Source: Streptococcus sanguinis SK355 (lineage in GTDB: Bacteria > Bacillota > Bacilli > Lactobacillales > Streptococcaceae). From it: a stretch of 64,000 bases of DNA. A program made the position numbers and the translations under genes. Location: positions 1,341,025-1,405,024 of the forward strand of contig NZ_GL890993.1 in assembly GCF_000212855.1 (NCBI RefSeq), given 5' to 3'. This document shows, one piece after another, positions 12,999-20,892 of the stretch; the stretch's first letter is position 1; the number at the start of each line of letters is the position of its first letter. The notes under the pieces are model-generated. The model was given only the letters and a program-made list of their open reading frames with translations, was not told where the DNA came from and did no database searches.

Positions 12999-13718
12999 AT
13001 GGGACTTATTTTTAAAAGCATCCGGTTCCTCATGCGTCTGATTGGGCGCGTGGTTTGGGGACTTGCCTGGTCCTTTGTCCTGAGCTTTATGGTTATTGTC
13101 GGAATTTTCTATTTTACCACTTCGACAGAACCGGGTACAGAGGGACTGACGCAGGCTGTTCAGACAGCTGTTGGCAGAGTGGATCAATTTTTAAATAACC
13201 AAGGCATTTCCACGGGGCTTCACAGCAGTGAGGAGACGCAAACAGATCAGCTGACAGATGAGCATGCAACAACAGGGGCTCGTTGGGATCAGCCAAGCGC
13301 CACGATTTATATTGATACAAATAATGAAACCTTCCGTTCAGCCTATAAGGAGGCCATTGATTCTTGGAATCAAACAGGTGCCTTCACCTTTCAAATCATC
13401 AATGACAAAGACAAGGCGGACATTGTTGCAACGGAGATGAACGATGGCAATGTCAGTGCAGCTGGTGAAGCTGAGTCGCAGACTAATCTCCTAACCAAGC
13501 GGTTTACCCATGTCACAGTTCGCCTTAATAGTTACTACCTGCTAGACAGTCGCTATGCTTATTCTCATGAGCGGATTGTCAATACAGCGGCGCACGAATT
13601 GGGCCATGCTATCGGATTAGACCATAATGAGGAGGAATCAGTGATGCAGTCAGCAGGCTCATTTTACAGTATCCAGCCGACAGATATCCAGGCTGTAAAA
13701 GACTTGTATCAATCGTAA
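12999..13718 (+). CDS. Membrane-anchored matrixin-like zinc metalloprotease
   Basis: A 239-residue protein with an N-terminal membrane helix (about residues 17-36), a Ser/Thr/Gln-rich linker and a C-terminal zinc-protease domain. The extended zinc motif HELGHAIGLDH (His199, His203, His209) is the metzincin signature, and a possible Met-turn (SVMQ) follows. The upstream frame is open from 12954, but the ATG at 12999 has a strong AAAGGAGG site. It presumably acts at the outer membrane surface; the substrate is unknown. The next gene starts 4 bp later, so the two are probably coupled. Confidence 0.85.
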   Translation: MGLIFKSIRFLMRLIGRVVWGLAWSFVLSFMVIVGIFYFTTSTEPGTEGLTQAVQTAVGRVDQFLNNQGISTGLHSSEETQTDQLTDEHATTGARWDQPSATIYIDTNNETFRSAYKEAIDSWNQTGAFTFQIINDKDKADIVATEMNDGNVSAAGEAESQTNLLTKRFTHVTVRLNSYYLLDSRYAYSHERIVNTAAHELGHAIGLDHNEEESVMQSAGSFYSIQPTDIQAVKDLYQS

Positions 13719-13722
13719 GCCT

Positions 13723-14088
13723 ATGTTAAAATCTATTTTTTACTTGATTCGACACTTTCCAGAGCAAGTTTTTCTCTTTGTTTTTAACTCGGGAATCTTT
13801 GTCTGGCTATGGAAAAGCGGCAATGAGATTGCCAACCAGCTAGGAGTGACAGCGGCTTGGGAAAATCATGTTCCGGCGCCCATTCAGGTCTTCTTCGGCC
13901 AGAATATTGAAGCAGTTCAGGGATTTTTTCACAATTCCGCCTTTATGTGGCTAGTCGGGTCCATGATTATCCTTCTGGTTATTCGTCTGATTAAGGGAAT
14001 GATTAAATTTGTTGTCTTTGCAGTTCTGATTCTGCTGGGAATTTATCTGATTTTGCAGAATCAATCTATTCTCAATAGTTTTATGTAG
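13723..14088 (+). CDS. Hypothetical small membrane protein
   Basis: 121 residues with a hydrophobic N-terminal segment (about 14-30) and two adjacent hydrophobic stretches near the C-terminus (about 74-110). I do not recognise a family. It starts 4 bp after the metalloprotease stop and ends in a hairpin repeat, so it is the last gene of a two-gene unit and may work with, or be a target of, that protease. Confidence 0.7.
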   Translation: MLKSIFYLIRHFPEQVFLFVFNSGIFVWLWKSGNEIANQLGVTAAWENHVPAPIQVFFGQNIEAVQGFFHNSAFMWLVGSMIILLVIRLIKGMIKFVVFAVLILLGIYLILQNQSILNSFM

Positions 14089-14268
14089 AGGCTGGGACAA
14101 AAGTCCTAGCCTCTCAATTGTCTTTGGATTGTCGAGCAAGACGCAGTGGTTGAGTGGGCTCTACTACACTGATTTCATCAGCTTTTACAGCCCTACTCAA
14201 CTGTGCGGAGGTGGGACGACGAAATCGAATTCTAACGAATTACCGATTTCTGTCCCACTCTCTTTTTC
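14087..14268 (+). repeat. Intergenic hairpin element with terminator
   Basis: Two inverted repeats lie in a 250-bp gap. The first (14087-14114) is AGAGGCTGGGAC / GTCCTAGCCTCT. The second (14211-14258) pairs GTGGGAC and GAAATCG with CGATTTC and GTCCCAC, followed by a T-rich tail to 14268. The TGGGAC-type ends resemble widespread streptococcal intergenic elements. It probably terminates the upstream unit; I see no gene in it. Confidence 0.6.
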
Positions 14269-14325
14269 TTTTGGGGAGCTGAGTTTGCTTTCTCTTGAAT
14301 TCTGATAGCTGTGCTTCTGGAAATC

Positions 14326-14334
14326 TGCTATAAT
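14326..14334 (+). promoter_or_regulatory. Extended -10 promoter placing the transcript start at the ATG of the ABC-F gene
   Basis: TGCTATAAT ends only 6 bp before the ATG at 14341. There is no Shine-Dalgarno sequence between, so the mRNA is predicted to be leaderless. Confidence 0.65.
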
Positions 14335-14340
14335 GGTCTT

Positions 14341-16236
14341 ATGATTATTTTACAAGCAAGCAAGATTGAGCGCTCTTTTGCAGGGGAGCTTCTTTTTGAC
14401 AATATTAACCTGCAGGTGGATGAGGGTGATCGGATTGCTCTCGTCGGTAAAAATGGAGCTGGGAAGTCAACCCTGCTCAAGATTTTGGTGGGCGAGGAAG
14501 AGCCTACTTCTGGTCAGATCAATAAAAAACGAGACCTGTCCCTGTCCTATCTGGCACAGGACAGCCGCTTTGAGTCGGAGAATACTATCTACGACGAGAT
14601 GCTGCTGGTCTTTGATAGTCTGCGTCAGCAAGAAAAACGCTTGCGGCAGATGGAGCTGCAAATGGGAGAATTGTCAGGGGAAGAGCTGACTGCTCTCATG
14701 ACCCAGTACGATCAGCTGTCAGAGGACTTTCGCCAGAAAGGTGGTTTTACCTACGAGGCCGATATTCGAGCTATTTTGAATGGCTTCAAATTTGACCAGT
14801 CCATGTGGCAGATGAAAATTTCTGAGCTGTCGGGCGGGCAGAATACCCGTCTGGCTCTGGCCAAGATGCTTTTGGAGAAGCCAGAACTGCTAGTGCTGGA
14901 TGAGCCGACCAACCATTTGGATATAGAGACCATTGCCTGGCTAGAGACTTACTTAGTCAACTACAGCGGTGCCCTGATTATCGTCAGCCACGACCGCTAT
15001 TTCCTAGACAAGGTTGCGACTATCACGCTGGACTTGACCAAGCATTCCTTGGATCGCTATGTGGGCAATTACTCTAGCTTTGTGGTCCAAAAGGAGCAGA
15101 AGCTGGCCACTGAAGCCAAGAACTATGAAAAGCAGCAGAAGGAAATCGCAGCCTTGGAGGACTTTGTCAATCGCAATCTAGTTCGGGCCTCCACTACCAA
15201 GCGGGCTCAGTCCCGTCGTAAGCAGCTGGAAAAGATGGAGCGTTTGGACAGACCCGAAACCGGCGGTCGCTCGGCCAATATGACTTTCAAAGCCGATAAA
15301 GTTTCGGGAAATGTTGTTCTGACCTTGGAAGATGCGGCTATTGGCTATGGTGAGGAAGTCCTGTCAGAGCCGATTAATCTGGATATTCGCAAGTTTAATG
15401 CGGTAGCCATTGTCGGGCCAAATGGGATTGGAAAGACAACCCTGATTAAATCACTAATCGGTCAAGTGCCCTTCATCAGAGGCAAGGAGCAGCTGGGGGC
15501 TAATGTAGAAGTGGGCTACTATGACCAGACCCAGAGCAAATTGACTCCCAGCAATACGGTACTTGACGAGCTATGGAATGACTTCAAGATGACGCCAGAG
15601 GTCGAAATTCGCAATCGCTTAGGCGCTTTCCTCTTCTCGGGAGACGATGTCAAGAAGTCTGTCGGCATGCTATCAGGTGGAGAGCGGGCGCGGTTGCTTC
15701 TAGCAAAGCTGTCTATGGAAAACAACAATTTCCTCATCCTAGACGAGCCGACCAACCACCTGGACATTGACAGCAAAGAAGTGCTGGAAAATGCCCTGAT
15801 TGACTTTGACGGCACCCTACTCTTTGTCAGCCATGACCGTTACTTTATCAATCGAGTGGCCACCCAGATCATCGAGCTTTATGAAACAGGCTCCACCCTT
15901 TATCTGGGTGATTATGACTACTATCTGGAGAAAAAGGCAGAGCAGGAAGCCTTGCGTGAGGAGACGGAGCAGGCCAGTCCTGACAAGCCAGCACCTACCA
16001 ATGACTATCAGCTTCAAAAGGAAAACCAGAAAGAACAGCGCCGTCTGGCCCGTCGCCTCGAACAACTGGAAGCGCAAATCGAGGATTTGGACAGCCAGAT
16101 CAGTCAGCTTCAGGAAGCCATGGAGGCCACTAATGACGCCGCCGAACTCATGGAGAGCCAGCAGCAAATCGACCAGCTGACCGCTGCCCAAGAAGAAGCC
16201 ATGCTAGAATGGGAAGAACTAGCGGAGAAGGTGTAG
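14341..16236 (+). CDS. ABC-F family ATPase (ribosome-associated type)
   Basis: A 631-residue soluble protein with two ABC ATPase domains in tandem and no membrane part. Walker A motifs are GKNGAGKST and GPNGIGKTT, signature motifs are LSGGQ and LSGGE, and both Walker B regions read DEPTNHLD. The inter-domain linker is Lys/Arg-rich, and a C-terminal coiled coil (about residues 560-630) is rich in Gln, Glu and Leu. ABC-F proteins bind the ribosomal E site and assist translation; the length and C-terminal coil fit the YdiF subgroup. The ATG at 14341 is chosen because it gives the usual MIILQAS start and sits at the predicted transcript start. An upstream in-frame TTG at 14311 would lie before the promoter. 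Confidence 0.93.
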   Translation: MIILQASKIERSFAGELLFDNINLQVDEGDRIALVGKNGAGKSTLLKILVGEEEPTSGQINKKRDLSLSYLAQDSRFESENTIYDEMLLVFDSLRQQEKRLRQMELQMGELSGEELTALMTQYDQLSEDFRQKGGFTYEADIRAILNGFKFDQSMWQMKISELSGGQNTRLALAKMLLEKPELLVLDEPTNHLDIETIAWLETYLVNYSGALIIVSHDRYFLDKVATITLDLTKHSLDRYVGNYSSFVVQKEQKLATEAKNYEKQQKEIAALEDFVNRNLVRASTTKRAQSRRKQLEKMERLDRPETGGRSANMTFKADKVSGNVVLTLEDAAIGYGEEVLSEPINLDIRKFNAVAIVGPNGIGKTTLIKSLIGQVPFIRGKEQLGANVEVGYYDQTQSKLTPSNTVLDELWNDFKMTPEVEIRNRLGAFLFSGDDVKKSVGMLSGGERARLLLAKLSMENNNFLILDEPTNHLDIDSKEVLENALIDFDGTLLFVSHDRYFINRVATQIIELYETGSTLYLGDYDYYLEKKAEQEALREETEQASPDKPAPTNDYQLQKENQKEQRRLARRLEQLEAQIEDLDSQISQLQEAMEATNDAAELMESQQQIDQLTAAQEEAMLEWEELAEKV

Positions 16237-16456
16237 GAGGAGCCAATCGAAGCTGCGCAAAAATGTCTAGTTTCCGTGTAAAATGAGCTCCCCAGAGCTC
16301 ATAATGCTTAATTCACATGTGAAATCAGCTAAAAAAGAGTAAAAAACGAATTTTTACATGTGTTCTGAGATTTTTTCGAGGAAAATAAACTATTCTTCAT
16401 GCAATCTAAGTTCTTTTAAAGACAAGTCAGTCCGTCAGATTTTCTGAAAAGCTATT
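16237..16456 (+). other. Gene-free stretch with small palindromes
   Basis: No gene is seen. It contains the 12-bp palindrome TTCACATGTGAA near 16312 and a related TTTACATGTGTT near 16354. GTCAGATTTTCTGA occurs at 16434 and again 40 bp later at 16474, where it is a perfect inverted repeat (GTCAGA-TTT-TCTGAC). It looks like decayed or regulatory DNA. Confidence 0.4.
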
Positions 16457-16825
16457 TTGGAGCAAAATGACTCTGTCAGATTTTCTGACGGTTGGTCTGA
16501 GAGCAAATCCCGAACTTTCTATTTTCTGACGAGTTCTTTTAGCAGAATCTGCCTTTTCCGATTTTCAGCCGATAAGATTTTGACGAAAAGAGCCTCGTCT
16601 GAAAATAAAATCCGAACAAGGGGCGGTGAAGATAGTTTTGAAAGAGCGAATAGCCGAGTTTTCTCAACGATCTACACGCTGGCAATTCTTTTCATGCCTC
16701 TTGCGACTTTTCTGATGACTCTTCTGCCGAGTGTCCATACCTTTTCCTTTCTTCTGATTGGTTTCGGAGTGATGGGATTGGCTTTGATTTCCTACCTTTA
16801 CCAAAAGAGAATACAAAAAGACTAG
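16457..16825 (+). CDS. Doubtful hypothetical protein, possibly a decayed membrane-protein gene
   Basis: An open frame of 122 codons. The first half has an unnatural Ser/Phe/Arg-rich composition and no clear ribosome site. The second half (about residues 68-118) contains two convincing hydrophobic segments followed by KKxxxKD-like charge (YQKRIQKD), and the stop codon adjoins a terminator hairpin. I read this as the 3' remnant of a small membrane protein, perhaps starting further in, rather than a complete gene. No family is recognised. Confidence 0.3.
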   Translation: MEQNDSVRFSDGWSESKSRTFYFLTSSFSRICLFRFSADKILTKRASSENKIRTRGGEDSFERANSRVFSTIYTLAILFMPLATFLMTLLPSVHTFSFLLIGFGVMGLALISYLYQKRIQKD

Positions 16826-16852
16826 GCTGGATTTCCAACCTAGTTTGTTTGT
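16823..16852 (+). terminator. Hairpin terminator, near-copy of the one at 21.94 kb
   Basis: The stem ACTAGG-C-TGGA / TCCA-A-CCTAGT is followed by TTTGTTTG. Nearly the same hairpin occurs at 21940-21974. Confidence 0.6.
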
Positions 16853-16881
16853 ATAGTATTTTAGGAAAAGGCAGCAAGCTA

Positions 16882-17009
16882 CAGGCCAGTTCTGCCTGCT
16901 CAACATCAATACTGAGAGCAACCGTTTGTCCCGGCTGGACATTGGTACCATAAGTAACTAGAATTTTAGCATATTTGCGTAGGTTTTCTTGAAAATGTGA
17001 TAGAGTTAT
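16882..17009 (-). pseudogene. pepS: N-terminal remnant of aminopeptidase PepS (M29 family)
   Basis: Reading the minus strand from 17009, about 43 codons match the start of streptococcal PepS as I know it, for example ENLRKYAKILV, NVQPGQTVALS and IDVEQAELA. Homology stops near 16882, and the rest of the roughly 410-residue enzyme is absent. The ribosome site AAAGGAAAA is still there, but the start position reads ATA instead of ATG. Thus the gene has lost both its start codon and about 90 percent of its body. Confidence 0.7.
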
Positions 17010-17080
17010 GTTTGTTTTCCTTTCTTGTAGGGAAGTAGCGAGTGATATAGCATCTCACTCGAAAGCAACGAATATCTTTT

Positions 17081-18862
17081 TTATAGCACCCACCACTGAT
17101 AAAGCGACCAATAGAGAATGTTGGCTATGATGGTGAGGGCAGCTAGGCTGGTCAGGACTGTCAGGAAGAGACGTCCCTTGCTTAATCGGCTTTTGGCCCT
17201 AGCTATCCAAGGATAGAGGAGTCCTGCTAGCAGTAAAATTCCCAGTCCAGCGAAGACCATATAGCGCCAAGGTTGCATGATACCAGTCTTGCTGACAGTC
17301 ATAACAGTAAAGATGAGATAAGAATTGAATCCAACGGCGAGAATAGTAAGCGAGGTCAGATAATTCCAGATTTTCAAATCTACTGGAGTCTTGGCAGGTG
17401 TCTTTCTGACCAAACGAATCAGGTCTGTCACTCCGCTGATGACAAGACTGATAAGAGCATAGACCAGCCCGACAAAGAATAAGGCGTACATGGCATAGTC
17501 TTTGTAGATCTCAATGTCCGCAATCTTGTAGCTATCTCCGTAGGCATTTGTGATAGTCTCTTGGTTATTCGCATGGCTAAGGACCGCATAGCCTTGAGTG
17601 AGGAGAGGATTGTCTGAGTTTTTAGGGGCATAGCTGGTGTATAAAAATCCTCTGGTAATGGATATCGGCCCAGTCTCGAAGTAGCGGGCTTTGCGATAAA
17701 AGCCAGGCTGAAAATTTTTAAAGGCTGTTTTGTCAGTCTTTTTCTTGTCTCCGAAAATCAGCTGGGGCATCTCGCTATTATAGATTTGCTCTTGGGATTG
17801 ATTGGTCATGACGACGTAACCGATACCGTTTTTCAAGTCAAGCAGGATATTGGAGGAGAAGGCGTCGGTATTCCCTCCATGGCCGACAAGAGTCGTGCCG
17901 TACTCTTGGGTCCAGAAGCCATGCATGTTGAGCGGTATATCTGTGCCAGGATAGGTGGAGCTAGCTGTGTAAAGAGTTGCCCAGGTTTCCTTCCGCTTAA
18001 ATAGCTTGTCCTGACTCAGGAGTGCTTGGGCAAATTTTTGGAAATCTGCCATAGTACCGGCGGCCTGACCTGCTGGATAGATGTCCATGTAGAAGTTGGA
18101 TGCTCCAAGAGACTGTCTTTCTGTACTGTAGCCCTTGTCTTCCTTCCGCTTTTCGCGCACATAATCATTATCTGTAAAGCCTGGTAGGATAGCTGTCTTA
18201 TCCATGTCCAGTGGCTGGAAAATATGCTTATGGACATAGTCTGAGAAGCTCTGACCGGAAACCTGCTCCACGATATAAGCGGTCAAGGCCGCGCTGTAGT
18301 TTGAATAGGCGGTCTTTGTGCCAGGTTCAAAGATTTGGGCAGGCTGCTTAGTTGCTAGGAATTCTTCCATGCTGATGTCATGGTAGTTCATGGCCGCACC
18401 AGACTCTTCAAAGCCAGCTTGATGATTCATCAGATCCAGCATGGAAATAGGCTTGTCGTAGCGAAGAGTCTTGAGAAAGTCCTTTGGCAGATAGGTTTTT
18501 ATGTCAGTTTCTAGGTCTATCTTGCCTTCTTCCCAGAGTTGCATGACTGAGATCCAAACAGTCAACTTGGTCACAGAACCCCATTCAAAAACGCTTTTGT
18601 CATCCACTTTGATGCCTTCTTCTTTGTCCGTATATCCAAAGTTGGCATGGTAAATCGTACCGTTCTTGTCAAAGACTGCCGTTGTCATACCGGCTGTTGT
18701 CTTTTCATGCTCCTTGACAAAGTCTTGGATTTTCTGCCCAATTTGGCTGCGCTCTATGCCTGATGGCAGCTTTTGTGATTCATCAGCTAATGCAGTGACA
18801 GGTTGGAAAATTCCTAGGCTGAGAATAGCCAGAAGCCATAAAAACATTCGTTTTGTCATCAT
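17081..18862 (-). CDS. Membrane-bound serine hydrolase of the beta-lactamase / PBP4*-like fold (active-site motifs intact)
   Basis: About 593 residues: a signal peptide, an extracellular class-C beta-lactamase-like domain (about residues 30-390) and a C-terminal part with about four membrane helices. The three catalytic motifs are intact: SVTK (Ser codon 18575-18577), YSN, and HGG (in LVGHGGNT). Such proteins are D-aminopeptidases, esterases or cell-wall remodelling enzymes; the substrate is unknown. The frame is open to an ATG at 18883, but GGAG there is inside the frame and is best placed for the ATG at 18862. A 24-codon gene lies just upstream in the same direction. The protein is clearly paralogous to the product of 19111-20892. 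Confidence 0.88.
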   Translation of the reverse strand: MMTKRMFLWLLAILSLGIFQPVTALADESQKLPSGIERSQIGQKIQDFVKEHEKTTAGMTTAVFDKNGTIYHANFGYTDKEEGIKVDDKSVFEWGSVTKLTVWISVMQLWEEGKIDLETDIKTYLPKDFLKTLRYDKPISMLDLMNHQAGFEESGAAMNYHDISMEEFLATKQPAQIFEPGTKTAYSNYSAALTAYIVEQVSGQSFSDYVHKHIFQPLDMDKTAILPGFTDNDYVREKRKEDKGYSTERQSLGASNFYMDIYPAGQAAGTMADFQKFAQALLSQDKLFKRKETWATLYTASSTYPGTDIPLNMHGFWTQEYGTTLVGHGGNTDAFSSNILLDLKNGIGYVVMTNQSQEQIYNSEMPQLIFGDKKKTDKTAFKNFQPGFYRKARYFETGPISITRGFLYTSYAPKNSDNPLLTQGYAVLSHANNQETITNAYGDSYKIADIEIYKDYAMYALFFVGLVYALISLVISGVTDLIRLVRKTPAKTPVDLKIWNYLTSLTILAVGFNSYLIFTVMTVSKTGIMQPWRYMVFAGLGILLLAGLLYPWIARAKSRLSKGRLFLTVLTSLAALTIIANILYWSLYQWWVL

Positions 18863-18892
18863 ATTCATACTCCTTTTTGACATGTTTCAGAT

Positions 18893-18967
18893 TTAGCTAT
18901 TGCAGCAATAGATCAAAAGGCCGAGGACTAGGATGATTAAAATAATTAGGAGTTTTGATTTTTTCAT
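18893..18967 (-). CDS. 24-residue hydrophobic membrane peptide
   Basis: ATG at 18967, stop TAA at 18893-18895. The peptide begins MKKSK, then has about 15 Leu/Ile/Val residues, and ends IYCCNS. AAAGGAA precedes the ATG and a good promoter lies 26 bp further upstream. It is the first reading frame of the unit that continues into the serine hydrolase gene. It could be a small membrane protein, a lipoprotein-like fragment or a translated leader; no homolog was checked. Confidence 0.5.
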   Translation of the reverse strand: MKKSKLLIILIILVLGLLIYCCNS

Positions 18968-18992
18968 AAAAATTCCTTTCTGTTCTATGTAG

Positions 18993-19021
18993 ATAATAAT
19001 TGGTCATTTTCTAATACTCAA
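18993..19021 (-). promoter_or_regulatory. Promoter of the small peptide / serine hydrolase unit
   Basis: On the minus strand: TTGAGT (19021-19016), exactly 17 bp, then TATTAT (18998-18993). The -35 box is part of the end of an intergenic repeat. Confidence 0.6.
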
Positions 19022-19095
19022 TGAAATTCAAAGAGTAAACAGGGAAGCTAGCTGTAGGCAATACTGAAGTACGAAAATTTGGTGCTGATCTAGTT
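19011..19095 (-). repeat. Streptococcal intergenic repeat (partial copy)
   Basis: The segment beginning AATACTCAATGAAATTCAAAG and continuing with GGAAGCTAGCTGTAGGC resembles one end of the common pneumococcal/viridans intergenic repeat that runs from a TCTTCGAAAA end to a TTTGATTTTCATTGAGTATT end. A second, inverted copy is at 21029-21125. The match is from memory of the family, not a search. Confidence 0.5.
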
Positions 19096-19110
19096 AGAAT
19101 ATAGTGTAAA

Positions 19111-20892
19111 CTATTGGAAAACCCACCATTGATAGAGAGACCAATAGAGGATATTGGCTATCATAGCTAGGGCAGATAGGCTAGTCAGAACTGTCAGACA
19201 GACATGACCTCGACTGAGTTTCTCTGATGATTTTTTGAAAATGGGCAGCAGAACAGCAAGGGTCAGTAGGAGTCCTAAGATAGCAAAAACCATATAGCGC
19301 CAAGAGCTAACGCCGCTAAAATCATTTTTTAAAACTGCTTGGAAAACCAATAGGAGTTGAAGTGGAACAGCCATGATGCCTAGAGAAGTCAGGTAGCTCC
19401 AAACCTTCCAAGAGCGAGGCAGAGTTTTTTTCTGCTTGTGCCAAATTAGATGACTAATGTCTCTAAAAATATTACACAAGATATTTCCCAGAGCAAAAAA
19501 GCTAGCAAGGAGTCCTAAGCCTGTGACGGCATAGTCTGTAAAGAGCTCGGAATCAGAAATCTTCTTAAAGTCAGAGGAAGTCAAGGACAGCGTAGTTTGC
19601 CCATTTCTATCGTCAATAGTCCAAAATTCATCTTTTAATAAGTCTTCATTCGGACTATTCAGTCGATCAATAAATGGAGGTACAATTTTAGCTATAGACA
19701 AGGGGCCACTATTAAAAATTCTGTAGGAAAGATAATATCCAGGACTGAATCGTTCCTTAGTAGCTTCGCTAGCTGTTTTTCGCTGTCCAAATACTAATTC
19801 CGGCATATAGAGATTATAGCGTTCTTCAATTGATTGATTGGTCATGACAATCATGCCAACTCCTGACTCAAGGTCCAACAAAAGATTGCTAGAAAATCCG
19901 AACGTATGTCCTCCTTGACCTAGAACAGAAACATTATACTTACTTACCCAGAAGCCGTGAGCATTGCGTACTATATCTGTACCTGGATATGTTGAAGTAG
20001 CAGTATAAAGGGTTGTCCAAGTCTCTGGACGATGGAAAAGGGTCTCCTTTTTGAGAAGTGTTTGAGCAAACTTTTGTAAATCCTCTAGCGTGCCTGTAGC
20101 TCTGCCGGAGGAGTAGAGGCCGAGTTCGGAATTAGCGCTTCCTAAGAGCTTGCCTTCGCTATCGTATCCCTTTGCTTCCTTGCGCTTAGCCTGTACAAAA
20201 GCATTGTCAGATAAATCTGGTAAAATGGCCGTCTTGTTCATCTTTAGAGGTTCAAAAATATGCTCGTGAACGTAATCGGAGAAACTCTGACCAGAAATTC
20301 GCTCTACGATATAAGAGGCCAAGCCTGTCCCGTAATTTGAGTTAGCTGTGACCGTACCTGGCTCGAAAGATTGGATCGGCTGGTAAAAAGCCAAAATTTC
20401 TTCTAGATTCTTGTCGCCATGTAGGTAATTGGGAATCGTATCAAAGCCTGCCTGATGATTCATCAGATCGAGCGTGGTGATAGGCTTTTCAAAACGAAGA
20501 TTTTTGAGAAAGCCTTCTGGCAGATAGGTGCGGATGTCTTCTTCTAAATCAATCTTGCCCTCCTCCCAGAGTTGCATAGCAGAAATCCAAACAGTAAGTT
20601 TAGTCACTGCTCCCCATTCGAATACGCTGTCTTTGTCCACTTTGATACCTTTTTCCTTGTCCATATAGCCGAAGCTGCCTTGGTAGATAGTTCCATTGGT
20701 ATCAAAGACGGCTGTTGCCATACCAGCAGTGGTCTTTTTGTGCTCCTTGACAAAATCTTGAATTTTCTGGCCGATTTGGTCGCGACTGGCTCCAGATGGC
20801 AGCTTTGTTCCCTCCTCGGCTAGCGCTTTAGCTGGGTAGAGAAGGCTGAGAGTTAAGAAACTTAGCATAAAGCATAGGGTCAATTTTTTCAT
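19111..20892 (-). CDS. Serine-hydrolase-fold membrane protein with all three catalytic motifs lost (probable pseudoenzyme)
   Basis: 593 residues: a signal peptide (cleavage near ALAEEG), a beta-lactamase-like extracellular domain and about four C-terminal membrane helices. It aligns over its full length with the neighbouring paralog. However, the catalytic serine of SxxK is Ala95 (AVTK, codon 20608-20610), the YxN tyrosine is Asn184 (NSN, 20341-20343), and the HGG histidine is Gln326 (QGG, 19915-19917). The frame is intact and has a proper AAAGGAG site before the ATG. I infer a non-catalytic protein that may bind cell-wall material or regulate its active neighbour. A sequencing explanation is unlikely because three separate codons changed. 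Confidence 0.88.
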   Translation of the reverse strand: MKKLTLCFMLSFLTLSLLYPAKALAEEGTKLPSGASRDQIGQKIQDFVKEHKKTTAGMATAVFDTNGTIYQGSFGYMDKEKGIKVDKDSVFEWGAVTKLTVWISAMQLWEEGKIDLEEDIRTYLPEGFLKNLRFEKPITTLDLMNHQAGFDTIPNYLHGDKNLEEILAFYQPIQSFEPGTVTANSNYGTGLASYIVERISGQSFSDYVHEHIFEPLKMNKTAILPDLSDNAFVQAKRKEAKGYDSEGKLLGSANSELGLYSSGRATGTLEDLQKFAQTLLKKETLFHRPETWTTLYTATSTYPGTDIVRNAHGFWVSKYNVSVLGQGGHTFGFSSNLLLDLESGVGMIVMTNQSIEERYNLYMPELVFGQRKTASEATKERFSPGYYLSYRIFNSGPLSIAKIVPPFIDRLNSPNEDLLKDEFWTIDDRNGQTTLSLTSSDFKKISDSELFTDYAVTGLGLLASFFALGNILCNIFRDISHLIWHKQKKTLPRSWKVWSYLTSLGIMAVPLQLLLVFQAVLKNDFSGVSSWRYMVFAILGLLLTLAVLLPIFKKSSEKLSRGHVCLTVLTSLSALAMIANILYWSLYQWWVFQ

